A stretch of DNA of 64,000 bases from Blasia pusilla (taxonomy: Eukaryota; Marchantiophyta; Marchantiopsida; Blasiales): contig CM114273.1 of NCBI GenBank assembly GCA_050084515.1, positions 22,320,001-22,384,000 on the forward strand. Reading direction: 5' to 3'. Under the pieces are notes generated by a model. That model had not been told where the DNA came from and did no database searches. It was given only the letters and a program-made list of their open reading frames with translations. Positions 48,372 through 61,001 of this stretch are shown here, one piece after another. The first letter of the stretch is position 1. Every line of letters begins with the position of its first letter. Both the position numbers and the translations under genes were made by a program.

Positions 48372-49465
48372 TTTGTATCCCGATGGGTTTTCTATTTTCT
48401 TTGGCCGAATGAGTGGCTGAAATGCCGTGTGCAACCGTTACTCCTCATGTGACAAGTTGAGGAGTACATCAGCACCGGAACGGACACGAGCTGAGCAGAT
48501 CCGAACCAGTGGATTCTAAAAGAGATCCAGTTGGAATCGCAACGCGCGAGCAGAGGCATGCCCTTTGAGCTTCGGCCCCACTGCCCAAGAAAGCAGCGGG
48601 ACTAAATTGGGACCAGAGCGGATTCGAGCTTCACATCTGTGCACTCCGTGAGAAAGGCAGTTGGAATCGACCGGAGGCTTTGCATTCGTGTTCCAGCCCA
48701 ACTGCCCAAGGATCAGCTGAGCTCGGGGAGAGGGTCCACGTCGAAGCTAAACGCTGTCTTACTCGAGAGTGGGCGTCTCCGAATTTCCGTTTTGCGTTCC
48801 TCTCGCGGAATTTCTCGAACAGGATAGAGCTCTTGCTTCGATGGGCTCCCGTTCTCGACGACGGCCGAGGTTGGACCCAGCGTGAGTTTGTGAGGGGCAT
48901 GCATCGCTCTGCCGTTGCATTCGGAGGATCGGGGGGCATGGTCGAGGAGTGTGTTGAGACTGACGAGGATCACTTGTTGGGTCGTGACAGTCAAATCTGG
49001 GTTAACCACAGGATACCTGTTGTTGATCGAGTGGAATGGCTGGTGTGTACTGCACGTAGCCCGGGCCCCGTGTCAATCTGTTGTGCATGCTCATAGACAT
49101 TTCTCTAGACGCCTGGCAGTGCTCCAAAGGATCCTTCCATTGGCCAGAAAGCTTGGGAGCGTTGAGGAGTTCGAATGCATGGTGGAGATTTCGACGACTT
49201 GGAGAGCAGAAACGAGAATGCTGCCTTCTTTGAATTCAGCTACTCGCACTCTGGAGAAGCATCTGGTGGTCGGAAGCTGCTGCGAGAGGGAGTCAGCTCC
49301 GTTTTCATGAATCAGTACATCGCAGAGCACCCCGATCACATGACGTTGTACAGAGGTAGTTAGGAGCCATTACCATTCAGGGCAGAGCAGCCTGTTTGTG
49401 CTTGCCTCACTTCATGCGTTGAGAGCACTGACCCGCGTGACCACAGTTCGAATCCTTTGCAGAAG
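48372..49465. other. Upstream region of the GDSL gene; no gene recognised
   Basis: GC-richer than the sequence to its left. Some open frames exist (for example 48680-49096 on +), but none shows a family motif. The promoter and 5' UTR of the GDSL gene should lie here; no clear TATA box could be assigned. Confidence 0.35.
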
Positions 49466-49747
49466 ATGGCGATAGCAACAAGAATTATGGAGAGGGGATC
49501 CGCTGCATCATCGTTTCAGCTGCAAACGCATTCTCGCGTATACACAACTCTGCGGATCTTCTTCCTAGCTTCCCTTCTGTGGTACATCCGGCCAGGTACC
49601 CGGTCTCTCTCTCTCACTATATGAGAATGTCTCCCTCCTCTCATATGGTACCTTCTTCACTTCTTCCTCTCACTGCACCCATCCCAGTCTCAAGCACCGT
49701 CCAACCAAGTCTATGGTCGCAATGCTACGACAGGCACTACTTAATGA

Positions 49748-49789
<42 letters not shown>

Positions 49790-52700
49790 CTGTTCAGTTT
49801 CGCGATTCAATGGAAAAGGAAGGCATTTGCAGGTATTTTCAAGTTTCTACATCATAGCTCAGTTTCTTCAAAAAGTGATGCTAGAAAACAAGAGTAGGTC
49901 CAGATGAATTATCCCTCAGGAGAGTGGACATTGAAGTCTACTATAATATACATGAAATGTTGATGATCTTACAATTACTGCATTCTCACATCGCTCAAAC
50001 TGGAGGAGTAGGGCACCGCGACAGACTTTTCGGGGGAGTTTCGATCGTGGAGATCTGATGATGCACATGGGACTCTGACGTTTCGCTGGATGTTTGCAGG
50101 GTTTGCAAAAGATGGGGGTGTGGATCTGAGTGAGCGGATACTTTTTGTATTCGGAGACTCATATGCCGATACTGGGAACATCCCTTGGCCGAGTTCAAAC
50201 TGGAAGACGCCTTCTGGTTGCTCCTGGCCAGGCCAACCCAATGGTCGATTCTCCGATGGATTCGTCAAGACAGATGCTTTGGGTACAGTTTTTCATCCTC
50301 TCTCAATTGCTTGCGTCTGTTGGAGCAAGAAACGGAGCTCTCGTATGGTACCCTCTTCCTCTCTACGGTTGCGAGGCTAAGACAGGCGCTACACCGTGAG
50401 TAGTCCCTTTGGGCCCTGCCCTCGAGATCACAGATTTCATGGCTCGCAAGAAAGAACCAGATTCAGTCGCTAGAACAGGGTACCTCGTGGTACCTCTTTG
50501 GTCGTGCTCTGCACTGTTCAACTGTTGCACAATTTGCAGATCAAATCCAGTGGCCCTTCATTCATTCATTCTCTCTCTCAAGCCTATGGTGGTTACACCA
50601 GAACTGTTCATCATGTTCAGTAACGTGTAAGGGGGATCCCAGTCAGGCGAGGCAGATGGTGTTGTGGAGAGCTTCTTCGTTCATACCTTGAATCTCCGCA
50701 CCAACACTCTGAAGGGTCAGCACTCACATTCTCGGAGTCTTGCTCCCTCTTCTTATGTGGCACTTTCTTCACTTCCTCTTCTCCTTGCACCCATCCCAGT
50801 CTCTAGTACCGTCTCATCAGAGCGCGGGGTCTATGGTTGCAAGGCTGCGACATGAGCTAGGTGATGACTTCAGTCGTGGGTCCACTCTCCCCATCTCTCC
50901 ACCATCCGTCACTAGGCAGGAGGACTATGGTCTGAAGGCAACGACAGACACGTCCTATTTAATTGGTACAATCTCTCGGTCAACAGATTTGTGTTGAAAG
51001 TTTCTTGGGTAACAAATGTAAGCTCCACACTAGCATTCTATATGACAAGTACTGAAGCTGTGCGAGAGTCTCCCTCCTGTCTAATGGTACTTTCTTCACT
51101 GTCCCCCCTCACCATGCAATACCTGACATTTTCTGACATTTGCAGTACCTGTACTGGGTACAGGTACTGCAAATGTTGGAATTTCAAGTCCTTGCGAGTT
51201 CTCTCGCCAAGTACAAGCGCACCTATATACTGCAGATCTCGTACTATTATGCACTGTAAGTTGAAGTTCTCTGAGTGCTCTAAGCACGAGCACTCAAGTA
51301 GTGCAAATCTTGTAATTGCAGGCTCCATATTTGATGAGGGGTGGACAAATTCGTCTGGAAGGTCTGCAATCACACTAAATGAGAGTCTCGTATGGTGATT
51401 TTTTCACATTCTCCTGTTCCTCCACTACCCAATCCCATTGACTTGCACGAGATCTCGATTCAACAGGAAGGTTTCACCTACATCTCTGTGTGGTCGATGA
51501 CTTTCCCACTGAAAATTTTGCCATAGCTGTGCCAATGCAGATACCCTGGAGGCTGTAGACAGTGAATCGGAGAGAATGCTTGGTCTTCGATGCAGCAATC
51601 CCTGGACAGAGTAGGCACCTTCTCCTAACAGGTGAAGCGATGTGAACACCTGATGGATAATACCTGAGAGTCGTGGTCCACATTGGATTCAGGGGACTTC
51701 GGTTCTTCCCCTGTGCGTGGATATGGTGTCGGGATTCCTGCTGTTGATCATCTGTAAGACCTGTCCAGAGTCAAGGATGATGTTTGATATCCACCAGTCT
51801 TCGCGATCCTACTTTGGTCCCAATTTCTGGACCGATCCTGCAGTCACTGTGATGTGTTTTCGGAGGCTATGGCTGCAGTTAGCTCATTGTCTGGAGCTCT
51901 CGGGACAATGTGGACAAAGGATTTTCTCAATCGGTGGGTTTCTGTGGGTCTGTATGATGAATGGCAAATGAAAGCAGCTTCACAGATCTTCAGGGTTCCA
52001 TCGCCACCGACGTATGCAAGCGTCTCCTCGAAGCCATCCGCCACAAGCGGTATCAACTTCGCCGTAGGAGGGAGTGGTGTCATGCAAGCCTTTGGAACGC
52101 CACCCCTGCACCAGCAGGTTCAGTGGTTCCAGGCACTTGTAGAAGATGGCGTTTATTCCTCAGATGTCTTGAGGAACGCGGTGGGCTTTGTATCCGTTTC
52201 AGGAAATGATTACGCCGCTTACAATGGCTCTACCCTAGAGGTGAGTGATAAGTTCACATCAACGATTCAATTCCAATTCTGTGACCTTGCCTTGTCAAAC
52301 ACACACACACAAATCAACCAAGCCTTAGCAATACGTACAATACTGTTTTCAATGACAGATATCTACTTGAAGCTATGGTGGCGTGGCCCTGCAGAGAAAG
52401 AGATAATGCACCTTTCAGCACAACTTTCTTGCGGAGCTGCAGTTGATCACGTCTGCTGTCGCTGGAGACAGTGACAGGATGTCGTCGGGTGGTTGATTGA
52501 CCGATCCCTGCGTTAGAATTGTCCATGCTTTGTAGCACGAATGGGAAGCTGCATGAGTTGTTGCTACAATTGTCCGCTTAATTGTGGCCGATTGATCTGT
52601 TGCCGTGCAGGGCTACTTTCCACTAGTAGACATGGTGGTGAACCTTATCGACAACAGTCTGGAACGGCTGCATGCGCTTGGTCTTAGAAACTTCATGGTG

Positions 52701-53611
52701 TCCACGCTGGGGCCGCTCAACTGTCTGCCAGCCCGGACCTTTCCCACGGGCTACACCTCCTGCCCGAGGAATGTCACTGTGGAGCAGGTGATTGAAAAGC
52801 ACAACGCACTTCTGGGCAAGAAATTGGCAGAATTGCAGGGGAACCTCGACGGGTCAAACTTCATCTATTTGCTGCAGAGCAAGGCCCTCACCTACATCCA
52901 AAACAACATCGCCGAGTTCGGTAAGTGACATGAATTCCACATCCGTGCGCCGCTCATGTAATTGGATTGGACCTCTGGCTTGTACCGATGTGACAGGTAA
53001 TTGTCGTCGATGGCGAAGTCGGATTAGTTTTCCCCTTTTTATATTTTCCTGAACCCTGGGAAAGTTGATCAATTACTTTCAAGCATTCGAGTGCTGATTC
53101 TGGTGTCGCGAACAATTGTTACTCAGGCGAAAATCGTGCCTGGCTGGAATCGAAGTTGCCTGAAGTTCGTCAGTACGTTGCAAAGAATTGGGGATGGGGG
53201 CAGACTGAGGTCGGTGGAAATTGAAGTATTAGCGACGGAAAGATGGCCTAGAGAAGCGAGCGCTGAATTGGTCCTTGTCGTCGTCTCAGTTGTGGCAGCA
53301 GGACATGAACGCGTTCTTCTCTACTAAATGCGCTGATTTGTTTGGAAATGTAGGGAATTTTGACTTTTTCGTGCGGACTGTGCACAGCTTTGAACGAGGG
53401 ATTCAGACCCTGCTGCGCGGGCGCCTGCGCTCAGATGGACGCGCAAGGACATCCGCTGTACACCCTGTGCGATGATCCCGGCAAGTCTCTCTTCTGGGAT
53501 TACTTCCATCCAACCCAAGCGGCTTGGAACGCTGTCGTCGCTCTCTACTACAACGACCCAGGGTTCACCGACCTCTCTTCATCGCTCAGAGTGTGGGCCG
53601 AGAACCTGTGA
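49466..53611 (+). CDS. GDSL esterase/lipase, five exons, complete
   Basis: Exons 49466-49595, 50100-50282, 51975-52240, 52611-52920, 53388-53611 (TGA) sum to 1113 bases, 370 codons plus stop, and all phases join with GT-AG borders. SGNH-hydrolase blocks: block I FVFGDSYADTGN (nucleophile Ser), block II NFAVGGSGVM (oxyanion Gly), block III SVSGNDYAAY (Asn), block V FWDYFHPTQAAW (Asp and His). The start at 49466 gives an N-terminal hydrophobic stretch (TLRIFFLASLLWYI) that fits a signal peptide or anchor, so secretion is likely. GFRPCC and YTLCDDP are typical cysteine-bearing blocks of the plant family. Plant members hydrolyse esters of lipids, cutin or cell-wall acyl groups; this substrate cannot be read from sequence. 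Introns 1 and 2 are filled with R1 repeats. Confidence 0.9.
49590..49790 (+). repeat. R1 copy and (CT)n microsatellite in GDSL intron 1
   Basis: CACTATATGAGAATGTCTCC, TCATATGGTACCTTCTTCAC, CATCCCAGTCTCAAGCACCG and CTATGGTCGCAATGCTACGA match the R1 copy at 8285-8535 in reverse orientation. A (CT)n tract of about 36 bases follows at 49751-49786. Confidence 0.85.
50320..51120 (+). repeat. Several R1 copies in GDSL intron 2
   Basis: Partial copy at about 50325-50410, fullest copy at about 50630-50880 (GGGGGATCCCAGTCAGGC ... AATCTCCGCACCAACACT ... GCGGGGTCTATGGTTGCAAG), and further diverged copies at 50930-50985 and 50995-51110. All face the same way. Confidence 0.75.
51136..51176. other. 19-base inverted repeat with 3-base loop in GDSL intron 2
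   Basis: ACATTTGCAGTACCTGTAC, loop TGG, then the exact reverse complement of the arm. RNA from either strand would form a stable 19-bp stem. Confidence 0.97.
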
Positions 53612-53715
53612 TGATGCGGGCGAAATCACAGCATCGTGCGCGGAGTGCGTGGCTCCGGCCAAAGCTAAGCCCTTTCGATAGCACGAGAGACGACAAGCGA
53701 CGTCGGATCTTGTGT

Positions 53716-53739
53716 GGACGGACGGACGGACGGACGGAC
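53716..53739 (+). repeat. (GGAC)n microsatellite
   Basis: Six consecutive GGAC units about 105 bases after the GDSL stop codon, in the probable 3' UTR or just beyond. Confidence 0.95.
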
Positions 53740-56639
53740 TGCTAGGGGTCCGAATCGAAAGCCTCTGCGCGTGAATCATGGAACCATCAGACTAGAATCT
53801 TCTTGATGTCAGCTCTACGACTGCACTGACGACTCTTGTCGTTCGAACGTCCCATGCGGTCCACCGTCCACCACTCGTAGATTGTCCGATCTCACCGTTC
53901 ACGATGTTACCGGTTGGATCATTCCAAAGATTCGAATAAGCCGAATTTTACTTATTTTCTGGAATCTTAATTAGTTCCTAAAATATATGAAATGGTTTTA
54001 AATTTTTCCTTGTTTTTTATGTGTAATTTCGTTTCGATATTGTATATCCTTCCCTTTATAAAACTTCGGGAGCATGTGGAGCCATAAAATGCAAAAATAC
54101 ACACCTGAAGGGAAGGCAGAGCTTTCGGACTGGTTAACTCAAAAAACATGGCCTTCAATAGGTTGTCTATATCTATCATATCTGTAGTATGTGGTCTTGG
54201 TTTCGGGTTTTTAAAGAGGGTTTGGGAGGAGGGTTCGGAGAATACTTTAGAGACTAACGCGGCAGAAGAAACGAGGGCAAGTTAAATACCGGTTCCGTGG
54301 GAATACGACAAGAAAAATAGGGCAAGGAGAAGAACCGTCCCGTTTGGGGAGAGACCAATTAATACTAACACGGGGGAGTAATTGGTTTGGAAAAAACAAA
54401 AATTGTTTTAACCCATCAGACGAGAAATCACGTCGGATCTCATCGGAGGGTTGAGGAATATTTCAAATAACTTGTATTTTGCAGCCTCTGCACTCGAGGC
54501 TCCACTATTGTAGTGGCCGCACTAAACAAGTAACAAATTGCAGGGAGAGGATGTCTAGGTATTGTGCTAGGTAAAGCCATTTTGGCCTTCGACGCTTCTT
54601 ATGTAAAGCCAAAGAAGTCCCCTTTAGATCTTGTGAAGCCCAATAAGTTTCCTTCGTTTAGCACTTTGGACCCAATGAATCTGAAAAGCATTGATTGGCT
54701 TTGTAGCGCCGACAATCTTGAGCCTACATGGGGTAGGAAGGAATTCCTCAATATATTTTTTTCAGTAGAGACCTTATGACCGGAAAAAAAAATTCTTCTG
54801 CACTCTTTGCTTGGTATGATACATTGGAGGGTCGAGCTTAAGAAACTATGGAACAACTAATAACACGTTGAAAGGAAGAATGGGATTGCCTAAACCACCC
54901 TCCCTCGAAAAGAAGGGCCGGCCAAAGAGAGATTCCTATCTATTTAACCTCATCAAACAAACTTCTTACTTTTTGCCTCACGCTTCAAACCCTCTTCAAA
55001 GTTAGACCAGTGTCTAATTTTGAAGTTGTCTTCATTTCAAAAATGCTCCTAAAATTATTGTATAGTTGCCAGATATGTCCCGACCTTGGTCGTTATCCCG
55101 ATTCACGCTCACCTTCCTTCATGTCCTGGTGACGGCCATCAATGGACCAAGCGAGGACTTGCAACTTTTCAAGGGCAACACGGGTGCCCTGCAAGGGAGT
55201 TAAAATTCTGCACATCCTTTTTTAGGGTCGAGTTGAAGTAATCAACTCTTGTATTTGAGAGCTCAAACTTCAAATCACTACTTTAAAGGTACAACATTAA
55301 GAATCTCAATATCCACGCTACATGGCCTTTCTCTATTGACCTAGGTATGCAACTCACTTCCTTAACCCTAAACTATAGTAGTGGATAAAGGGGAACTTTC
55401 TACAAGTATATAGTCAACTTTCTCAAAATAAGGAACTTATTTGAAATAGTAAGTTTCTCAAATAAGCTCTAAAGGAACCCCAAATACATGGGAAATTTGC
55501 ACTCATGATCATAGGTAGCCCTACTCATCAACAATTCATCCTCATCTTGTTGTCAAGAGGATACTCTATATGCTATTATAAAGATGCGAAAAAATATTTA
55601 TAATTGGTATAGTTAAAATAAACCGAAGATTATTAAGGATACCATCGTAATTGGAAAATTCAGATGTTTTTTGCACATGCTCGGGGTGGCATGGATTTCA
55701 AATACCCATTTGTGAAAGTAAGAGCCTTTGTTAAACATTCATCTTTTAATTGGAGAGAGCTTGATCTCAATGCATACATGTCTTGCATATGATTTGATTT
55801 AGTTTAACTTGCAATGGTAGGAGATAGCTTAAACTATTTCAAAGATGCAACTACATGCACACTGCACAGATTATAAATGTGGAATATAATACCATAGGAA
55901 AATTTCTTCACCCTATATCTTAACAAATACTTATCCATATAATCTAAATATTGCACTTAGTCAAGAGCATTTATCACTTTCTTCTTGCTCTACCTTTAGA
56001 GATACTCAACCCAACCTAGTGCATCATTGTGGTGAATAGCAATGAAATCCTCTTGATTTATCCTAGAAGCATCATTCCACACTATCAAGGATAGAGAAAT
56101 CAATACAATAACACAAATCCACTGCAAATCTATTTTCTCCAAGAGTGGCTATTTTGCAATTCCATTATGACTACACTTTCTGGAGTCTAGTAAACAACCT
56201 ATTCCATTACAACTAGACATACCTTTGCAAGTCCACATAGTGTTATGACTCGTAGCCTTTTTCCACTTGCAACTGCAATGACTTGCACAAAGCTCAAAAT
56301 AGAGATCACAAGTTAGACTTGCAAATTGACCGCCAAAATCATGTATAACGATTTGCACTTTGTATTTATGGGGTTTGGCATTTGAGTCACAAGAGACTTG
56401 CAATTACATTTCCTGGAGTCACAAATGGGAAGTTGTTTTAGTTTTTGTTAGAAAAGTTGCTTCGAGAAGGATGGGGACCTCATTTTGTGCTTGTGATTCT
56501 ATTTGGTGACAAGGGAGATGGAGAGTACCTCAAAGAGTGGAGAAAGAGACACACTTAGGTCTCATGGGGATGACACCACTTGGGGATGCGATGCATGATT
56601 GCATGGAGATGGACATGTCCAATGGGTCCCCTGTCATGA
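53740..56639. other. No gene recognised; diverged LTR-family traces
   Basis: AT-rich. A 71-codon frame at 54564-54779 has no motif. About 55395-55510 (GGAACTTATTTGAAATAGTAAG, CTCAAATAAGCTCTAAA) is a diverged relative of the LTR-like end at 29440-29530 and 41950-42045. Confidence 0.35.
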
Positions 56640-58466
56640 CCATACGGATTATGTCGTAGAGTAAAGTGTGCTAGTAGAGGCCATACCTTATGTAGGGCCG
56701 TAGTGTCCAGATAGAGATGCGGTTTCATATATAGGGTTGGGGGTTACTCAGTTGAGGGTGACTTTTCCAATAGGGCCCGCTCTTAGGTTGGAGGATATAT
56801 TGTGGAGTACACTCAAAGAACAGTTAGTTCTTTGAGTCGAGCCTGTTGCGTTGGGAGTTAGCCTTGGTAGTGAGTAGAGCTCTTGGCTATGGTGGTTCCT
56901 GCAAGCTTCGACCTGGATTCTCCCATCGTTGAGTAGGTTTGGTTCGATTGTATGTGATTCTATACGTGTTTTATGACAAAAGATCTTTCTCGGATTTCAC
57001 TCAAAGAACTAGAGTAGATCGATGGTAGCTTCGATTGTGGATCAGTAGGATTTGGTTAGGGCTGATTGTGTACTCAGTCGTGGATGTTCGTGGCTTGTGG
57101 CCTATGTTGGAGGTGGGAATCTAGTGCGTGTTTGAATGGGAAAGAAGCGCCTTGCTGAGAGGTTTCCAACGCGCTTTAGATTGCTGGATTTTGTCAAGGG
57201 AGTTGGAAGTTACCAAGCATTGAAGATTCTGGTTCGTGTTCGACGGTTTTCTGATGTGGAGAGCTTGGAGTGCGGAAGCTCTGTTGAAGTTCATCCAGAT
57301 CGGGTGAGAGATTCCTATTGCTACTTGTATTGTGATCTCATGTGAAGCTATTTGCTTGAGTGTGTGGAGCGTTGCGGATTTCTGCGTGCATGAATCTGGG
57401 GGGAAGCGCCGTCGGAATTGCGATTTTGGAGGTGTATGGACAGCAAATTTTTCTGATTTTTAGCTCAGAGTACAGAGCTTGCTTGTAGCTGATTTTTGGT
57501 GGAGAGATAGCTATGGTGGTCAATTGAATAGATTGAATAGATTGAACAGATTCAATTTTGGTCAAGGATTTGTGGAGTAATTGTTGATCGAAATCGGAGG
57601 GGTTGGTTGGTTGGTGACTCGTTCGTTTTTTGAGACGCCTATCCCGTTGGGGGCGCCCTGGTTGGGCCTCTCTCCATAGCAAAGCATGGTGAAGCGTGGC
57701 GAACGGGATATATCTCGAGCATTTCTCGGCGTTTCGAGGCTTCGAGGCAACTCGTGGAAGCTCGGGGCGAGTGGGCGTGAGAGGCGGAGTAAGGAGCAAG
57801 CAAGCAAGCATGCTTGCTTGGGCGTGAGGCAGTTTTTGCAGGATTTGTGATTTGAGTGTTGCATAACTGGTCACCCATCTTTGGGCTATTCTGCCTGGAA
57901 GACGCTTAACTGCTGAGTTCTTAACTATGTCAGTGTACACACTGGTGTAGCTCATTTGGTGTTGTTTGGAGATGTGTTAGGCGCTTTATGCGTCTCAAGT
58001 TTTTTGGTTGATGGACCTCTAGCGCATAGTACGGTGTAGCCTCTCCATGCTGGTGATATTTTCAGGTGCTACGAGTGCGCCTAGCACATCATTGACGCAC
58101 GGCGGAGTAGCTATTGCGTTAGAATTGTGTGGTGGGTTCTGTGGATTCATGGGGCGCCACGTTTGGTGGATTGTGTTATCTTGATTTCCATTTGCGATTG
58201 GAGGGTTGTCATTGGACTTCCTGTGTTTGGATCCCCTCCATCGTTGCTTCTTGCTTGCGCGCCCATTGTTAAGGTAGACGCTGATTTCCAGAGTAGGGTT
58301 ACTCCTGTGTGCTACCGTTAGTGAGGCTGGAGTGATGACCAGTAGACTGTGGGAGGCTTCTTGTGGTGCTGACAGGTTAGGTTGCCTACACCCATAGCTA
58401 GTAGAGCTAGAATAGTACAGCGACACCGACGTCACTTGGTTACTTAGTGGTGGTGCGGCATCGGCG
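56640..58466 (+). other. Probable LTR and leader upstream of a gypsy gag
   Basis: Non-coding on the + strand, with a TATATAGGG (56735) and a TTTTATGACAAAAG stretch. It directly precedes gag in the same orientation. LTR borders and primer-binding site were not identified, so this is positional inference. Confidence 0.35.
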
Positions 58467-60263
58467 TTGGTCATCACGGAGTTGTCTGGTGGTCTGGTTG
58501 GGGACCATGGTGCGGACAGTGGTGGTTTCACATGGAGTGGATTGAGGTATCGGCTACCTTTTCCACTTCCGACGGTTGATGAAGAGGAGGACGAGGGTGT
58601 TCCAAACACCGAGTCTTCTACGTTGTTATCGAGTGTTGCAACTCCATTGATTTGGGACATGGACGGGATATATGGGGCCATGAAGGGCCCACGACGATAC
58701 TTGGGTACAGTGGGCACCATTGAGTTGGAGGACTTCATGTAGGAGTTTGATACGTGGTGTGATATGCAGATGTTGCGGAACGCCACGTTGTTTACACCCT
58801 TCTTGGCTTGGAAGGGGTTGTTTCAACAGTTGGAGGGACCACCCATGGATGATTACCATGAGTTTAGAAAGGATCATGTTGCTCAGATTGAGGCGTGGAG
58901 ACAATATTGGTCTCCAAGCTATGTGTCTATCACGCATGGTGGTATTGGTAGTAGTGTGCCTACTATGCCAGCCAGCCCGACGTTGAGTGGTACGAGTACG
59001 AGCCGGAGTGGGGGTACTAGTGGAGGTACCAGTGGGGGTACTCCATCGTTCAGCCCGGTTGCAGAGTTCTTCAAGAGGTTGAAGAAGAACTATTAGGAAG
59101 TGAAGACAGAGAAGTTAAGGAGTCTTCAAGAATTTGAGCGAAAGATTGGTGAGAGTCTTTGTGAGGCATACACTCATATGCAACGCTTGATTTCAGTTAC
59201 GCAGGGTGTGACTGAGGCTCATGCAGTCCAATTTTGGTATGGGATCTTGGACAGAGAGTTGCGCCACATGGTACGTGATGCTACTCTTATGAGTGATGAT
59301 TCACCCACATTTGCTCTATCTGAGAAGATTGAGCTTAATATGATGAAGGAGAGAGTGGTGACATCCGCATTCCGTAGGGATACAACTACTACTTCTCGTG
59401 TTCAACAGCTCACCTCATAGTCTCGTAGTAGTGGTGGTGGTAGTAGTAGTGGGAGTCGTGGAGGGTACACACGACCTCAGTCAGGTCCTAGAGGGACACT
59501 TGCGTAGAGACCTCAGTCAGGTCCTAGAGGGACACTTGCGTATATGCCTTCATTTGCTGCCCCGCAGCAAGGACAGTCATGTTGGACATGTGGAGATGAT
59601 CATGTTAGGAAGTTTTGTCCCCAAGAGGATGGGAGACGTACTTTGGAGGATGGGCCTCAGTCGGCCCCAACTCAGTGTGATCATTGCGGGAGACCAGGTC
59701 ATCCTCGAGAGCGTTGCTTTGATCTTCATCCAGAGTTGAGATCAGGCTGCGGCCGTGGTGGAGTAGCTCCGAGAGGCCGAGGTGGTAGGGGTGGTAGAGG
59801 TGGACCAATGGTTGGAGAGCCTACAATGGCTACCCTTACCACTACGGCAGAGTCAGCTGTGGCTGCCAAGATTGAGCGGTTGGAGCAAAAGTTGGCTACT
59901 ATGGCTGGTATCCAACATAGATCAGGTTCAGGAGCAGGGGATTCCACCTCTTATGGAGGGGATGATCTCTCTTATATGGCGAGTGCAGCACAGGTTGAGG
60001 CATCAGCTGTAGTTACGAGAGGAGCCACTCGAGCGTCAGAGTCACGTGGTGCTACTGTGGAGTTGGACCCACAGAGGGGTGAGGTTGGGAAGCATGCTAG
60101 GCTTCCCCAGTCATTCTTGTTGTCTGAGGTGCTTAGGACTCCATCCATGGTTCCTACGCAGCCTATTGAGACGAAAGTGGGGACTGAGGCATCTACATCG
60201 CGTGTAGTAGACACGGATGCAGCATCCAGTGCAGTATTGCGGATGGCAACTTCAGTGTTGTGA
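58467..60263 (+). pseudogene. Ty3/gypsy-type Gag with two zinc knuckles, four in-frame TAG codons
   Basis: One reading frame of about 599 codons, interrupted only by TAG at 58740, 59094, 59418 and 59505. The middle resembles a retrotransposon gag capsid region (EFDTWCDMQMLRNAT..., FERKIGESLCEAYTHMQRL, VQFWYGILDRELRHMVRDA). Two nucleocapsid knuckles follow: CWTCGDDHVRKFC (CX2CX3HX4C) and CDHCGRPGHPRERC (CX2CX4HX4C), then a Gly/Arg-rich stretch and a short coiled coil (KIERLEQKLATM). Gag packages element RNA into virus-like particles. A 36-base in-frame tandem duplication (59473-59508 and 59509-59544) carries the fourth TAG in its first copy. No protease or pol follows before 61 kb. Confidence 0.75.
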
Positions 60264-61001
60264 TCCCCATTATTTTCTGCCACGGAACTGATGGCTTTAG
60301 GAGTTGATATACCACTCCTTGTTCCATAGATTCTTACTCGTATTATTTGTACAAGAAAAGATTTTAATGACATGATTATAAGAAGATGGGACAAAGCAAT
60401 GTCCTTCATGAAGAAAACTACAAATTTGGAAAAAAAATATCCCCATTGTTGCCATTGCCACCATTGCTCTTAGTAATCTCCCTTGTCTTTCATGGATGAA
60501 CTAACATACATGATTTGTAACTACCATTTTTATGCATAGGATTGGTGACCATCCTTCCACTAAGAAGTTACATTCATGCAAAGGATTTGTAACTCAAACA
60601 AACATGGGAATATACATCAATGAAGAAATCTCCTAGGAAGTAATGTTATTTTATGTGGTTGTTAAACAAGCTATACATGTAAGTGAAGTGTTCATAATAA
60701 TTTCTAAACCATTTTTCAACTAACAATAGTATAGACCGGGTTAATAGCCTATGTGATAAAAAAATGTATTGATTTTTAATTATAAATAATAAAAACTATT
60801 ATTAGAAAAAAAAATTGATAAGAAAAATCATGAGCTAGTCTCAATAATTAAACCTTATGAGTTTTAAATCTTTCAACTTATTTGTGTTACCTCTTTATTT
60901 TATTAAGCTCCCATTTCTCGCTACTTGGCTTCAAAATAATTTGTGAAGCACTCTCCGATTTCCACTAGGGGAGGAGAAGAAACCTAAGATTAAATTTAGG
61001 A
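60264..61001. other. No gene recognised
   Basis: Strongly AT-rich spacer with A and T runs between gag and the LINE tail. Confidence 0.5.

Noticed and set aside
57338-57955. 205-codon minus-strand frame
   Set aside because: Low-complexity sequence opposite the presumed leader of the gypsy element, no motif, overlapped by other equally long frames.
58019-58786. 255-codon open frame on the minus strand
   Set aside because: It overlaps the gag start antisense, has no family motif, and its openness mirrors the biased codon use of gag on the other strand.
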